From contig OZ018329.1 in NCBI GenBank assembly GCA_963969495.1, positions 70,148,959 through 70,212,958 on the forward strand: a DNA stretch of 64,000 bases, read 5' to 3'. Positions 13,216 through 24,500 of this stretch are shown piece by piece. Below the pieces are notes generated by a model. That model was given only the letters and a program-made list of their open reading frames with translations, was not told where the DNA came from and ran no database searches. Each line of letters starts with the position of its first letter. Within the stretch, counting starts at the first letter, position 1. This stretch comes from Ceratothoa steindachneri (lineage: Eukaryota > Arthropoda > Malacostraca > Isopoda > Cymothoidae). A program made the translations under genes and the position numbers.

Positions 13216-13493
13216 TCGACTGTCCTTTATTTTTCATCGGTGAAACACGAAGAAATGTGGATAAGATAATGTACGAACACAGAGGAGATGTTAGACGGGG
13301 AAACATAGCGTCTAGTCTTCTCACACACACCAATGACTTTAACCACCCGATAGACTTCCCACAGGCCAAACTAATCTACCCGTGTAAGGACTTCCGCAAA
13401 AGAAAGGTCATTGAATCCACCTTTATAGATGAAATCCCCAACTTTAGCCTTCTGATGTGCAATTTAAATGCAGCCCCTACGTCAAAGATCTAA
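13216..13493 (+). pseudogene. Penelope-like element, GIY-YIG endonuclease fragment
   Basis: The reading CPLFFIGETRRNVDKIMYEH, then RGDVRRGN and DFRKRKVIESTFI, follows the GIY-YIG endonuclease of Penelope-like elements. It aligns block by block with the longer copy at 47453-47827 (YIGETGRNLDKRWYEHKRD, KRRIVESSLI). The fragment ends at TAA 13491-13493. It joins CR1-like sequence at its 5' side and is followed by (TA)n and a hammerhead-like fold, which is the order expected for a PLE 3' end. Confidence 0.78.
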
Positions 13494-13562
13494 TTTTAAA
13501 AGATATCCTTAATGAACTTAAATTCACACCCCCTGATTAGGAACTCCAATTGGATCTCTGTA

Positions 13563-13565
<3 letters not shown>

Positions 13566-13626
<61 letters not shown>
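13566..13626. repeat. (TA)n microsatellite
   Basis: About 60 bp of uninterrupted TA, between the PLE endonuclease remnant and the hammerhead-like motif. Confidence 0.98.
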
Positions 13627-13628
<2 letters not shown>

Positions 13629-13654
13629 CGTTTGGTGGGACTGCATGTATTTTT

Positions 13655-13723
13655 AGTGTTCGACTGAGGATGGCATGACAAACTCCATGCTGAAACTGGT
13701 CTCGATATAATAAATACTACACT
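13655..13723 (+). ncRNA. Hammerhead ribozyme-like motif of a Penelope-like element
   Basis: The catalytic core is present. CTGAGGA (CUGANGA) is at 13664-13670. Stem II is GCATG (13673-13677) with CATGC (13686-13690). GAAA is at 13692-13695. A two-pair stem III (AC/GT, loop TG) spans 13695-13700, and C13701 sits at the cleavage site. Stem I is TCGA (13660-13663) with TCGA (13702-13705), and an outer pairing AGTGT (13655-13659) with ACACT (13719-13723) lies across an internal loop. PLEs are known to carry minimal type I hammerheads with a very short stem III. One flaw is that the base next to A9 (T13671) is unpaired, with a G-T wobble instead of the usual G-C at the foot of stem II. Activity is untested. 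Confidence 0.65.
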
Positions 13724-13736
13724 CCTCAACAGTGTT

Positions 13737-13737
<1 letters not shown>

Positions 13738-13799
<62 letters not shown>
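13738..13799. repeat. (TA)n microsatellite
   Basis: A second TA tract, directly downstream of the hammerhead-like motif, so the motif sits between two TA runs. Confidence 0.98.
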
Positions 13800-13801
<2 letters not shown>

Positions 13802-15202
13802 AATTTGATTAGTATTATTTAAAAAAGTTTAAGTCTTATTTCTGCTGGTGTGGAAATTGAAAATTAGTGATACGAGTATCCACAAAAGGAAGTAAACGAG
13901 ACGATTAAGGAAAATAAATTGAAACAAATCCTGATGAAAGTATGTTTACGCAAAACAACAGAGGACTAATCAGAAGCGAAAAAGTATCTCGCATTTCAGT
14001 TATTCCAACTCTAACAACTTTTCGAGCTCTAAATATCCAATCCTATCACATGAGATGTAATTTTCTCCTTTCGAAATCCGCCAACAGCGCTATTGTGCTC
14101 TTCACAAGAAATTGGTGAGAAGTTAATTGAATAATTGTGCCGAGATCCCTCAAAACCGATAAAGTCGTGATCTTTTTTCGAGATTTTTTACCGATTCTTA
14201 TCACAACCATCTTCATGAAAGATCGTAAAAGAAACCCACCACTGTGAATATGGAAGTTTATGAAGAGTGGGGATTTTAGGGTATTTTCGCCTATTCATAT
14301 TTTCTCATATACTTTCTCTTTCTCTCTTGTATTCTCCTTCTTCTATCATCGCTCGAAAGTCATAAATATGTCAGCATTACAGAATTTCTAAATGATCTTC
14401 TTTGTTCTTAAGACATAAATAAAAGTAGATATCTTTACCTATAACTTGTAGATTTGTTGATAGTAATAATATATCGTCTTTTTTTATTGAATTAACATTG
14501 AAAACTTGTTTTGGTATAGAATGAATACAGTCTGTAAATTTAGCTTGAAGTCTTGGTAGGTCTTTTAGATTTCCTATCAACTTTGCCCAAATATTTTTGA
14601 TCAATGTGGTTTCTACGAGATTCACGTCAGTGGATCATCTCAGACAGGAAATTCCTTTATTACCTTTTTGCTCCCTTCTTTCTTCTTTAAGCTGTTAGCA
14701 CCGATACCTCTCTTTTTAAGTTTGGTCATTTGACCAGCTACAAACCATAATAAGTAAAAAAAAATGCTTGACTGTTGTTTACATACTGTTTGCATCAAAT
14801 TATTATTACAAAAGGCTCTAAATCTCACAAGTTCACGACTTGATAAAAGCAGTTCTTGCTTTACTCGTCTGAGAGATGTGCTTCTCGTCTTGAGAGCACA
14901 TTTATTCCGCTTCTGATTATAATAACTAGTTAAAATGACATCTTCCTAGTTCACATTTAAAAAAAAGAACGTTTCCCAATCTTGCAAAATGAAAACAGCT
15001 GTGGTTATTTTTCAGGTCGAATCCTAAATTTGGTCATTTTTGCGGCGAACTTTATGCTCTAACAACCACCGGGTCAGATCCTCGATTAAACTCTAGATTC
15101 TGCCTCAATGACTTGTAGCAATTTAATGGCATTGGCGTTAGAACAGAATATGGCTCTGCTAACTATATAACTTACCTCTCTATATCATAATCTAAACAAG
15201 GT
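13800..15202. other. AT-rich DNA, no gene recognised
   Basis: Short frames only (for example 14377-14625, minus), with no family resemblance. Confidence 0.55.
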
Positions 15203-15483
15203 CAAGAGACAAGTCGCGTGCTCCCACTTATTCTGATGTATGACCTTACGACCTTCAAAACTTTTAATAATTCCCAGACTAACCTTAAGAAAATTTTGAC
15301 AATTATATCATTTGGAAGAAAATATAAAACAAAAAGAAGAGTTTTAAATTTCGTCCGAATAGGCCGACTAGTTACGATGTTATTGCCAAAAAACTCATTG
15401 AAAAGTAAAGTGGTTACCATTTGATCAACCAACCTACGAACCGACATAGTAACTTATAGATTCACGTGCACGCGACTAACAAT
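15203..15483 (-). repeat. Dispersed repeat family Y, copy 1
   Basis: Read on the minus strand it runs from GTTAGTCGCGTGC through CTATGTCGGTTCGTAGG, AATAACATCGTAACTA, and GGTTAGTCTGGGAATTATT to TTTTGAAGGTCGTAAGGTCA. The same order is found at about 27822-28085, 50030-50262 and 61325-61545. No coding potential was seen. It could be a SINE-like or non-autonomous element; its ends are not sharply defined here. Confidence 0.75.
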
Positions 15484-16740
15484 CGTATAGTATTCTAATA
15501 AGACCCCTCAAATATGGATGCTTAAATTATCACATTATTTATTGCTTTTTTTCATAGGTTCTCAAAATATAGTCTTCTTAGAATTTAGATGGGAGTGACA
15601 CGGCTACTTAAAAGATAGATACATGTATAAAAGGTATACAAAATAGATCCAAGTGCTCGAGCCTCTGGAATAGAACCCCCAAAACCGATAGTATTTATAC
15701 TCTAAAATGAAATGGAAATCTTCTGATAACATTAAAAAATACTAAAAAGAAACAATCGATTTGCCCTTCATGTAGGGTGCAACATAAATTACACGAGTTT
15801 TACTAGTTAAGTTTAAACAACATAGACACGTGCATCGTTATAGTGACGGGTGACAAGATCCAAAATAGCTCATCGAAGACACTTCGTCACATTATATAAT
15901 ACCACCATATCTACATAGACCTACCTACCTGGAACCACACAAAGCTCCCGATGTCTACTCTCACGCAACCATTATGCACAACCAAAGATCTAAAATTACC
16001 ACTAATAAAACCAAAGTTGAGCTATCAAAACAAATCATACTAGAAATACTGAAGCTTTCAACCCTGCATTCTAAACATAACTTAATTACTAGTGCGCATA
16101 AATATTTCTAAACTGTTACGATTTACCAGTCAACTACTCTATAAATAAAAGAGTACTTCATATGTGTGTACAACCTACAACTTTCTTTCCAAATTTTAAA
16201 TCTATAGAGTGGGAAACTGTATCCATCTAACTTAAAAAAGCCTTCCACACAAAAATTATAAATTCCATACAATAGTTTGACCACCTGAATCAAATGAACC
16301 TTCACTTATCGCTGATCACCGGAAGACAATCCTAATTATCGACGAGAGTTAATGGAACTGAGTAATGTAGAGGAGGAAGAATGCATCTCACTTGTACCAT
16401 CTAAACATGCTCAATGTAAAGTGGTTTAATGGTAACTTTATTTCTGAATATGGAAAACGTTAGCTGTCTTTTGTGGAAGGTTCGTTTCTTTATAGCCGTT
16501 GGGCAAATGGGTTTGGCTCTTCGAACTCGGCTCCTGCTGACGGGCGAATCCCGCTCCCAAGGAAGGAAGTGCGTCCGTCGCCTTCGAGCAAAAGCTGAAC
16601 AACAAATGGCTTGCGATGAATGAGGTTGAAAAGACGCTTTTAGGTACTGTTTGAAGCAAGCCACGAAATCAGACGTTATATCAGAGAAGAAACGAGTAGA
16701 TTAGAGTATCGTACTATCATACTGAACATTATATTATTTA
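15484..16740. other. AT-rich DNA, no gene recognised
   Basis: Overlapping short frames at 16401-16664 on both strands sit in a locally GC-richer patch but show no recognisable domain. Confidence 0.5.
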
Positions 16741-16755
16741 TATTAACCTAAGTCG

Positions 16756-17160
16756 TAGTAGTATTATTAATAGTAGAAATTTTAGTAGCAGTGGTAGTAG
16801 TACTAGTGGTAGAGGTAGTGTAGTAGTAGTAGTGGTGGTAGTAGTAGTAGTTATAGTAGTAGTAGTCGTAGTAGTAGGGGTAGTAGTAATAGTGATAGTG
16901 GTAGTATTAATCGTAATAGTAGTGATAGTAGTATTAGTGATAATGGTAGTAGTAGTAGTAGTAATAGTGGTAGTGGTGGTAGTAGTAGTAGATGTAGTAA
17001 TCATAGTAGTAATAGTGGTAGTAGTAGATTTAGTAGTAATAGTGGTAGTAGTAGATGTAGTAATCATAGTAGTAATAGTGGTAGTAGTAGATTTAGTAGT
17101 AATAGTGGTAGTAGTAGATGTAGTAGTAGTAGTGATGCTAGTACTAGTAGTAGTAACCAT
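16756..17160. repeat. Imperfect (GTA)n trinucleotide tract
   Basis: About 400 bp of AGT/GTA triplets with scattered changes, including an internal duplication of a 54-bp block (GTAGTAGATGTAGTAATCAT near 16984 and again near 17047). The frames across it encode only Thr/Ile or Val/Ile runs and are not genes. Confidence 0.95.
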
Positions 17161-17230
17161 TATTATGCCCTGGGTGCTGAGCCAATAAATAGAATGTCTT
17201 ATTCATGCGCCATTAGTTTTGTGGGGGGGA

Positions 17231-17274
17231 ATCTCCTCCTCCTCCTCCTCCTCTCCCTCCTCCTCCTCCTCCTT
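17231..17274. repeat. (CTC)n tract
   Basis: CTC/TCC triplets for about 44 bp with one CTC-to-TC break near 17250. Confidence 0.9.
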
Positions 17275-17631
17275 TAATGACACACTGCAGTCGAACGCGA
17301 TGATGAAGAACCCAAATCATCGTTAATCATAATCGGAGCGGCTTTTGAAAGGACACAAATGGTTTCTCGTCTCATAATTGCCTGGTGTATAGAAATAAGT
17401 AGAGAGGCGGTCTTCTTGGTAGAACCAGTGAGGGTTTCAGATTAGATACTTTGGCATGGACCAATTTGCGACCTTGGTCAGCCAATATTCGATCCAGGTA
17501 GGGTTTCAGAATGTGCGGGGCGAACCCGTGAATTTTACATTCAACACATTTCTCTGCAAACCAACGTTATATGGTACTTTTCGACAGGGCGTTCATGCTC
17601 AGATATGCGGGTTGACAACTTACCACGTGTG

Positions 17632-20345
17632 ACTCGGGGTCGACTGAAACCTCGCTGTAGCTATTCCTTTCACTTGTATCCCATTTGTTTATAATGCACT
17701 ATTTGAAGATTGCATAGAGGTCTACTGAAACCTTGTTGTAGCTATTCCTTTGAATTGTATTACCTTTGTTTATAATGCGCTCTTTCAGGATTGACTTGGG
17801 GTTTACTAAAACCTCTCTGTAGCCATTCCTTTGAATTTTATCTCATTCGTTAATAATTCGTTCCTTCAGGATTGACTCGGTGTCTACTGAAACCTTGCTG
17901 TAGCCATTCCTTGAAATGTATCTCATTTGTTTATAATGCGCTCCTTCAGGATTGAATCGAGGTCTACTTAAACCTTGCTGTAGACATTGCTTTGAATGAA
18001 ATCATTTGTTTATAATGCGCTCCTTTAGGATTGACTTAGGGTCTACTGAAACCTCGATGTAGACATTCCGTTAAATTGTACCCCATTTGTTTATAATGCG
18101 TTCTTTCAGGATAGGCTCAGGTTCTACTGAAACCTGGCTGTATACAATCCTTTGAATTGTATATCATTTGTTTATAATTTCATCCTTCAGAATTGACTCG
18201 AGGTAAACTGAAACCTTGCTTTAACCATTCCTGTGAATTGTATCTTATTTCTTTATAAAGTGCTCCTTCAGGATTGACTCAAAGTTTACTAAAACCTCGC
18301 TTGATCCATTTCTTTGAATTGTATCTCATTTGTTTATAATGAGCTCCTTCAGGATTGACTCGTAGTTCACTAAAACCTCAATTTAGCTATTCCTTTGAAT
18401 TGTATCTCATTTGTTTATAATGCGCTCCTTCAAGATTGGCCCGGGGTCTACTGAAACCTTAATGTATGCAATCCTTTGAATTGTATTAAATTTGTTTATA
18501 ATTTCATCCTTCAAGATCGACTCGGGGTCTACTGAAACCTTGCGCTAAACATTCCTTTGAATTGAATCTTATTTGTTTATAATGCACTCCATTAGAATTG
18601 ATTTGGGGTCTACTGAAACCTCGCTGTAGACATTTCTTTGAATTGTATCTCATTTCTTTATTTTGCGCTCCTTCAGGAATGATTTGGGCTCTACTGAAAC
18701 CTCGCTGTAGAGATTCCTTTGAATTGTATCCCATTTGTTTATAATACGCTCCTTTATGATTGCCTCGGGGTCTACTGAAATCTCGCTGTAGACATTCTTT
18801 TAAATTTTATCCCATTTGCTTATAAAACGCTCCTTCAGGATTGACTCGGACTTTGCTAAAACCTCGCTTAGCCATTTCTTTGAATTGTATTTCATTTGTT
18901 TATAATACATTCCTTTAGCATTGACTCTGGGACTACTAAAACCTCGTTTTAGACATTCTTTTAAATTGTATCCAATTTCTTTATAAAGCGCTCCTTGAAG
19001 ATTGGCTCGGGGTTTGCTAAGACCTCGCTGTAGCCATTCCTTTGAATTCTATCTCATTGGTTTATAATGCGCTCCTTCAGGATTGATTCGGGGTCTACTG
19101 AAACCTCGCTGTAGCCATTTCTTTGAATTGTATCTCATTTGTTTCTAATGCGCTCCTTCAGGATTGACTCAAAGTTTACTAAAACTTCGCTCTAGCCATT
19201 CCTTTGAATTGTATTTCATTTGTTTATAATAAATTCCTTCAGCATTGACTCTGGGTCTACTAAAACCTCGTTTTAGACATTCCTTCAAATTGTATCCCAT
19301 TTCTTTATAAAGCGCTCCTTGAAGATTGGCTCGGGGTTTGCTAAGACCTCACTGTAGCTATTCCTTTGAATTCTATCTCATTTGTTTATAATGCGCTCCT
19401 TCAGGATTGACTTGGCGTATACTGAAACCTCTCTTTAGCAATTCCTTTGAATTGTATCCCATTTGTTTATAATGCGCTCCTTAAGGATTGACTCAGGGTC
19501 TACTAAAACTTCGCTATAGACATTCCTATGAATTGCTCTCATTCGTTTATAATGCGCTCGATCAGGATTGACTTGGGGTCTACTAGAAATCTTGCTTTAG
19601 CAATTCCTTTGAATTGTATCCCATTTGTTTATAATGCACTCCTTTAGGATTGATTTGGGGTCTACTAAAACGTCGCTGTAGCCATTTCTTTGAATTGTAT
19701 CTCATTTGTTTATAATGCGTTCCTTCAGGATTAGCTCGGGGTATACTGAAACCTCGCTGTATACAATCCTTTGAACTGTATCTCATTTGTTTATAATTTC
19801 ATCCTTCAGGATTGACTCGTGTTCTACTGAAACCTTGCTGTAAACACTCCTTTGAAGTGAATCTCATTTGTTTATAATGCGCTCCTTCAGGGTTGACTCG
19901 GGATCTTCTAAAACCTCGCTGTAGACATTCCTTTGAATTATATCTCATTTCTTTATAATGGGCTCCTTCCGGATTGACTAGGGGTCTACTGAAACTTCGC
20001 TTTACTCTTTCATTTGAATTGTATCCTTTTGTTTATAATGTGCTACTTAAGGATTGAGTCGGGGTCTACTAAAACCTCACTATAGCCATTCCTTTGAATT
20101 GTATCTCATTGGTTTATATTGCGCTCCTTCAGGATTGACTTGGGGTCGACTGAAATTTCGCTGTGCCATTCCTTGGAATTGTATCGCATTTGTTTATAAT
20201 GCGCTCCTTCAGGGTTGGCTCCGGGTCTACTGAAGCCTCGCTTTAGCCTTTCCTTTGAATTTTATCCCATTTGTTAATAATGTGGTCCTTCAGGATTGTT
20301 TCGGCTCTACTGAAAACTCGCTGAAACCATTCCTTTAAATTGTAT
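17632..20345. repeat. 81-bp tandem satellite array, about 33 copies
   Basis: The unit carries, in order, GATTGACTCGGGGTCTACTG, AAACCTCGCTGTAGCCATTC, CTTTGAATTGTATCTCATTT, and GTTTATAATGCGCTCCTTCA, then G. Counting the consensus gives 81 bases. Units diverge by substitutions and 1-3-base indels. The array ends near 20345 where non-repetitive sequence resumes. On the minus strand the consensus is open over 27 codons, giving peptides like SKECLQRGFSRPQ that repeat at 18504-18734 and 19583-19786. Most units are frameshifted, so this looks like the by-product of a period divisible by three. No hammerhead core was seen in the unit. Confidence 0.95.
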
Positions 20346-20928
20346 AAAAGAACTGGGTGGAAACTTAAGAGAAAATGAAGAATATTTGAGAGTGAGTAAG
20401 ATTTTGGTAAATTCTCTCAATTCTGACTGCACGAATAATCAAAGGGAAAAATATTTGATAAGAAACGGATCAAATACGTTTAACACAACCGGCAGGAAAA
20501 TGAAATGCACAAAATTATAACTTCTTCGGTGGTAATAGAGACAAATTTGGAGGATACCACGCGTTCCTCGATTTATTGCGGCATTGAGTGGAATATTAAA
20601 GGGTTCTAAGGATATATTCTGTTGTTCCTAGCTATAGTTAGGTTGTTTAGGGGGTTGTTGATTTTATTTGATGATTGTGATCTGTTTGATGTGTGACGAA
20701 GTGTAATTCAAGTTGTGTGGGCTTCTTGATGTTGTTTGATGTTTATAAGTTGTAGGCTATTACGTATGTTAGGTCAGATTTCTGTTAGGTGACTTTTATT
20801 TAGTTTGTTGGTTGCACTTAATGATCATGAGTTCTTTGCAGGGTTAGGTTTGGTTAGGTTTCTTTGTTTTTTTTTGGTTTATTTGATGTTTATTTGTGTT
20901 GTGTTTGAGAGCGAAAATTAACGCAGGT
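20346..20928. other. Unclassified DNA
   Basis: No gene or repeat ends recognised. The part at 20640-20900 is G/T-rich on the plus strand. Confidence 0.5.
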
Positions 20929-22030
20929 CTAATGGAAGGCGGATGCGGCTAAGATTACGGAGAAATCAGAAATAGGATATACAGACATTAGCGCAAAATA
21001 GGATCTGAGAGATAATTGACCATCAAAATGACACCCAGGTTTATACAGTGTCGATAAATGGAATCTTAGAACCATCAAATTTAAGAAAAGGAGCAATAGT
21101 TTTACATCAAGCGACATCCTATGGAGTATTTATCAGTAACACCTCGGTTTTGTCATTATAGACTTCCAGCAAGTAGTCCAAGAGCCATTCAGCAATGAGG
21201 TATGCAGATGGATTTCTAAGTGCAGAAAAATACTAAAACGAAAAGATAGATACAAACAGGAGCGGAGCTAGCACTGATCCTTATGAATACCATATTGAAC
21301 CTCCGCCATACTAGGTGTATTACCTTGGATACATAGATTGATTACAACAGAACCAGGCAAGGGCAGTTTTATAGATGTTCACGAAGATGATGAAGAAGAA
21401 ATGTGTGGTCAACGGTGTCAAATACTCCAGAGAGATTGAAAAGAGCCCTAATGGAACACTAGCCAGCAATGGCCGCAAGACAAATATGGTCATTACATGT
21501 TCTAAAGCTGATTCAGTCATGTGTCCTACCTGCTTCAAACCAGACTGGACGATCTCACCAGAATAAAGGAGAGCATGTGAGCTTGAATTTGGGCTGATGT
21601 TAGCCTCTTAATGACTTTAAAAAGGAAAAGGAATCGAAATTGTGGCCGCAGCAACTCTCTGTATCGTTTGGTTTCATGTTAGATTTCTTAAGGATTGGAA
21701 AAACTGCAGCGTATTTTAAATTCTATGGTGCCATATCAGAGTATATTTAGGTATTAAATATACCAATTAGGTAAGGAAGAAGAAGACAGTAGTATTCAAA
21801 GTCAAGAATTGGAATGAAATTGTTGAGAAGAGGATAGGATTTTTCGGTAAAAGAAGAATGGAGTTTAATGCTTCAGTGACCACTGGTGTGGGAGATAGGA
21901 GTTCTTGGGAAGGGGAATAACCTGGTTGCGAGGAACAAATAAAGATGTAATCTCAGAACATATAGGAATTATGTTCTCAAAAACGAAGGTAGAGAATTCC
22001 ATCAAGTAGAGGGGATAAGAGACAGGGGTT
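20929..22030 (-). pseudogene. L2/Daphne-like LINE fragment (RT domain)
   Basis: Minus-strand reading gives IVQSGLKQVGHMTESALEHV near 21540-21480 (the QSGF...HSTETAL block), then EYLTPLTTHFFF where AFDTVDH is expected. QGSVLAPLLFV-like sequence follows near 21280, then AEWLLDYLLEVYNDKTEVLL near 21180 (the ENWLKLNDDKTE block), then PGCHFDGQLSL near 21020. Frames shift often and the YADD site is not readable, so it is dead. The 3' segment GCGGATGCGGCTAAGATTAC at 20939 is shared with the fragment at 60840-61330, which lies in the opposite orientation. The 5' limit is uncertain and sequence to about 22030 may belong. Confidence 0.72.
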
Positions 22031-22549
22031 AGAGGAGATGAGAGATTAGAATGAAGCTTGAATAGTCTGTGTATCGTTTGTTTTGTTATTTTTAATGATA
22101 CAGCGAAAGGAAGCTTTAAGGACAGACTCCGAAGGGGGAGTAGCAGTGTGCAGCAAGTTCGTTGGCTCGGTATGTCGTTGTGGTCTCCATACTAGAAGGG
22201 CGTACAGCCCGAAGGTGCCACTCACAGTGTCGTCGGTGTTTCTTTGTATTCAAACTAGTGTCCGAGAACCAAGGGGTACGCCGGCACTGAAAGAAGAAGG
22301 GGACAAAGGGGCGTGGATATGAAAGAAGAAAAGAGGATCTGGAGAATAGAGCAAAGTGGCTTGTTGAAGTTAGTAGTTGTTCAGTCTAACGAGAAAAGGA
22401 GTGAGTCAAACCCCTAGAATTCAGTTCCTCATCACGAGGGTAGAGCTAAAGCTGGCATGACTTGGTGTCAGGAGGTGCTTAGAGCTGTGTCGCAGATATC
22501 TGTCCCGGAACTAATGTTGCTACCTCCACTAACAGAGTTCGATGTAGGG
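22031..22549. other. Unclassified DNA, locally GC-richer
   Basis: The frame at 22083-22322 (plus) contains several Cys residues but resembles nothing I know. No other feature is seen. Confidence 0.45.
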
Positions 22550-22765
22550 TACATGAACATCATTGTATGTTTGTCTGTTTGTGTGCAAGTTATTTCATAA
22601 TATTATCAACGAATTTCAATGAAGTTTTGTTAAGTTTCAAGAAAGTATTGCTTAGATTAAGCTGCTGATCCAGAACCGAAAGCGGATTCTGGACCGATTA
22701 TTCACTGTCTTTAAAATGGCAAGATAGGGCATTTTATGACATTTTTGCCAATATCATGAAAAACA
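22550..22765 (+). repeat. Dispersed repeat family X, copy 1
   Basis: Contains TGTATGTTTGTCTGTTTGTG, a block of AT-rich sequence, AAAATGGCAAGATAGGGC, and TGACATTTTTGCCAATATCA. The same blocks appear inverted at about 24330-24500, so the two copies flank the mariner at 23148-24076. Confidence 0.65.
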
Positions 22766-23145
22766 CAAAGCCCTGAGAGCATATACCTCTGCCAAAGCCA
22801 TTCATTGTCTTTAAAACTCAAACAACCTTGAAATAGTTTCCAACCAAGCCAAGACAAAAGCCTAAGATAGTTTTCATCAGAGACGCATCATCGGTAACTT
22901 TAAAAACAACTATAATACCATTAAATGTTTATTGGCTTAAAATAATGTGTGCATAACATATCCAAGATCTGCCTCAGACAAAAATTAAGTAAGACCATAT
23001 AATTCATCGGCTCTTGAGGGAATGAATCTTGATTTCCACTTCGGATCGGTCAAAAACAAATTAACTAACACCATGTAATTCCTGCACCCTGAAAACCAAC
23101 CGATCGTATTAAGGATCACGTCTCTATCTTCAGGAGTTTATGCAC
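22766..23145. other. Unclassified DNA
   Basis: AT-rich, no gene or repeat structure recognised between repeat X and the mariner. Confidence 0.5.
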
Positions 23146-23147
23146 TA

Positions 23148-24076
23148 CGAGGGGCGGTCAATAAGTTTTGCGAATCGGTAGGGCAAAACAGAGGAAGGGG
23201 GATAGCTGTTTATTGGGGTGTTAGGACAAGTTATGACAAATCAGGACCTGCAGATACACTTTTGCCTCGTCAATTTAAGAATCAGTAGCTGATCGCAGAT
23301 CGTCAGTCACAAATTTTTCAACAATGCAGAAGGTTGAGCACCACGCAGTGATCAAATTTTTGACCAAGGAAGGCAAGAATGCAAAAGAGATTCATGAACG
23401 CATGGTTGTAGTGTACACCGGCACCATCCCTTCCTATGCAACCATTGCTTGCTGGAATAGGGAGTTTCACCATGTTCGTGAGTCCCTTGAAGTTGATCCT
23501 CATCCAGGATGCCCGTTAGACGTGACCAACGAGTACAATGTGGCCCGTGTGGAGAGGATGATCCTCGAAAATCGACGGGTGAAGGTCGAAGAAATCTAGC
23601 GATAACTTGGAATATCACATAGAAGTGTTATCAACATCATCCACGACAATTTGGCCATGACTAAGGTCTCTGCCTGTTTGGTCCCTAGAAACCTCACGCC
23701 CCATGATAGACTTCAACGTCGTCAAAGTCCACAAGGCCCGAGTTGCACCAGCTGTCCTGCGCGAGGGCTGATTCGAGGAGCTCAACCATCTCCCCTACAG
23801 TCCAGATCTGGCCCTTAGCGACTACTTCTTATTCCGCCAGCTCAAGGCTGCACTGCATGGACGCCGGTTTGGGGACGATAAAGATGTCCAGCTCGCCGTC
23901 CAGGAGTGGATTGAACAGCAGTCGGGAGATTTCTGGTTGTCGGGAATTCGAAGCCTCAGGGACAAGTGGCGCAAGTGCATTGAAGTCGAGGATAGTTATA
24001 TTAAAATATGATAAACACTTTTCCTCATATCTCGTTTCCTTATATCCGAATTGCAAAACTTATTGACCACCCCTCG
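23148..24076 (+). mobile_element. Mariner transposon, internally deleted copy
   Basis: TA duplications at 23146-23147 and 24077-24078 flank inverted ends. The left end starts CGAGGGGCGGTCAATAAG and the inverted right end starts CGAGGGGTGGTCAATAAG; about 28 of 31 positions match. At 929 bp it is some 350-450 bp shorter than an intact mariner, and the missing part is in the transposase. Confidence 0.95.
23324..24011 (+). pseudogene. Mariner transposase, catalytic centre deleted
   Basis: The N-terminal part starts MQKVEHHAVIKFLTKEGKNA and holds both helix-turn-helix modules (KEIHERM, PSYATIACWNREF) and the linker VEEI...LGISHRSVINIIHDNL. After NLTPHDRLQRRQ near 23730 the protein jumps to VHKARVAPAVLREG, which normally follows the second catalytic Asp. 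The GDE and HDN blocks are therefore gone. The C-terminal part is intact (FEELNHLPYSPDLALSDYFL, KWRKCIEVEDSYIKI, stop at 24011). TAG after VEEI and TGA after LREG also break it. It retains the DNA-binding part but cannot catalyse. Confidence 0.93.
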
Positions 24077-24084
24077 TAATTATT

Positions 24085-24329
24085 AACAAAAAGTGGATTT
24101 TCCATAATAGCACATCCTATCTCGTATTCGTCCGGATATATCTTTAACTTTCACAGATAGACGTATTCTGTTTCAAGCATACTGAATAGAAATTAGCTCA
24201 GCTGTATATTGGTGGGACTCGGCAAATTTTGTTTCTTGAAATCTAAATTTGGATCTCCTTATCAAATTAAGTATGTTTAATAGAACCTCATGATTTGTCC
24301 AACCCTTGGTTTTTCAATCTTATTAGCCC
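24085..24329. other. Unclassified DNA
   Basis: AT-rich, nothing recognised. Confidence 0.5.
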
Positions 24330-24500
24330 ATTATTTTTTCAAGATAATGGCAAAAATGTCAGAACATGCCTCGAAATTTAATCCCCCTTTTCTTGGCCTA
24401 AAGCCACCATTTTACAGTTTCTTCGGAATTCTTTGATAATTGTTTGAAATATATTCTAAACACACGGACAGACAAACATACTCACAGAAACCGTTGATCG
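24330..24500 (-). repeat. Dispersed repeat family X, copy 2
   Basis: Its inverse carries GTATGTTTGTCTGTCCGTGT, a short AT-rich stretch, TAAAATGGTGGCTTTAGGCC, and TGACATTTTTGCCATTATCT, in the same order as copy 1 at 22550-22765. Confidence 0.65.

Noticed and set aside
16738..17188. Frames of Thr/Ile and Val/Ile runs over 100 codons
   Set aside because: They are translations of the (GTA)n repeat on both strands.
17632..20345. Possible CRISPR array
   Set aside because: Units are directly adjoining tandem repeats without unique spacers, in a eukaryotic context.
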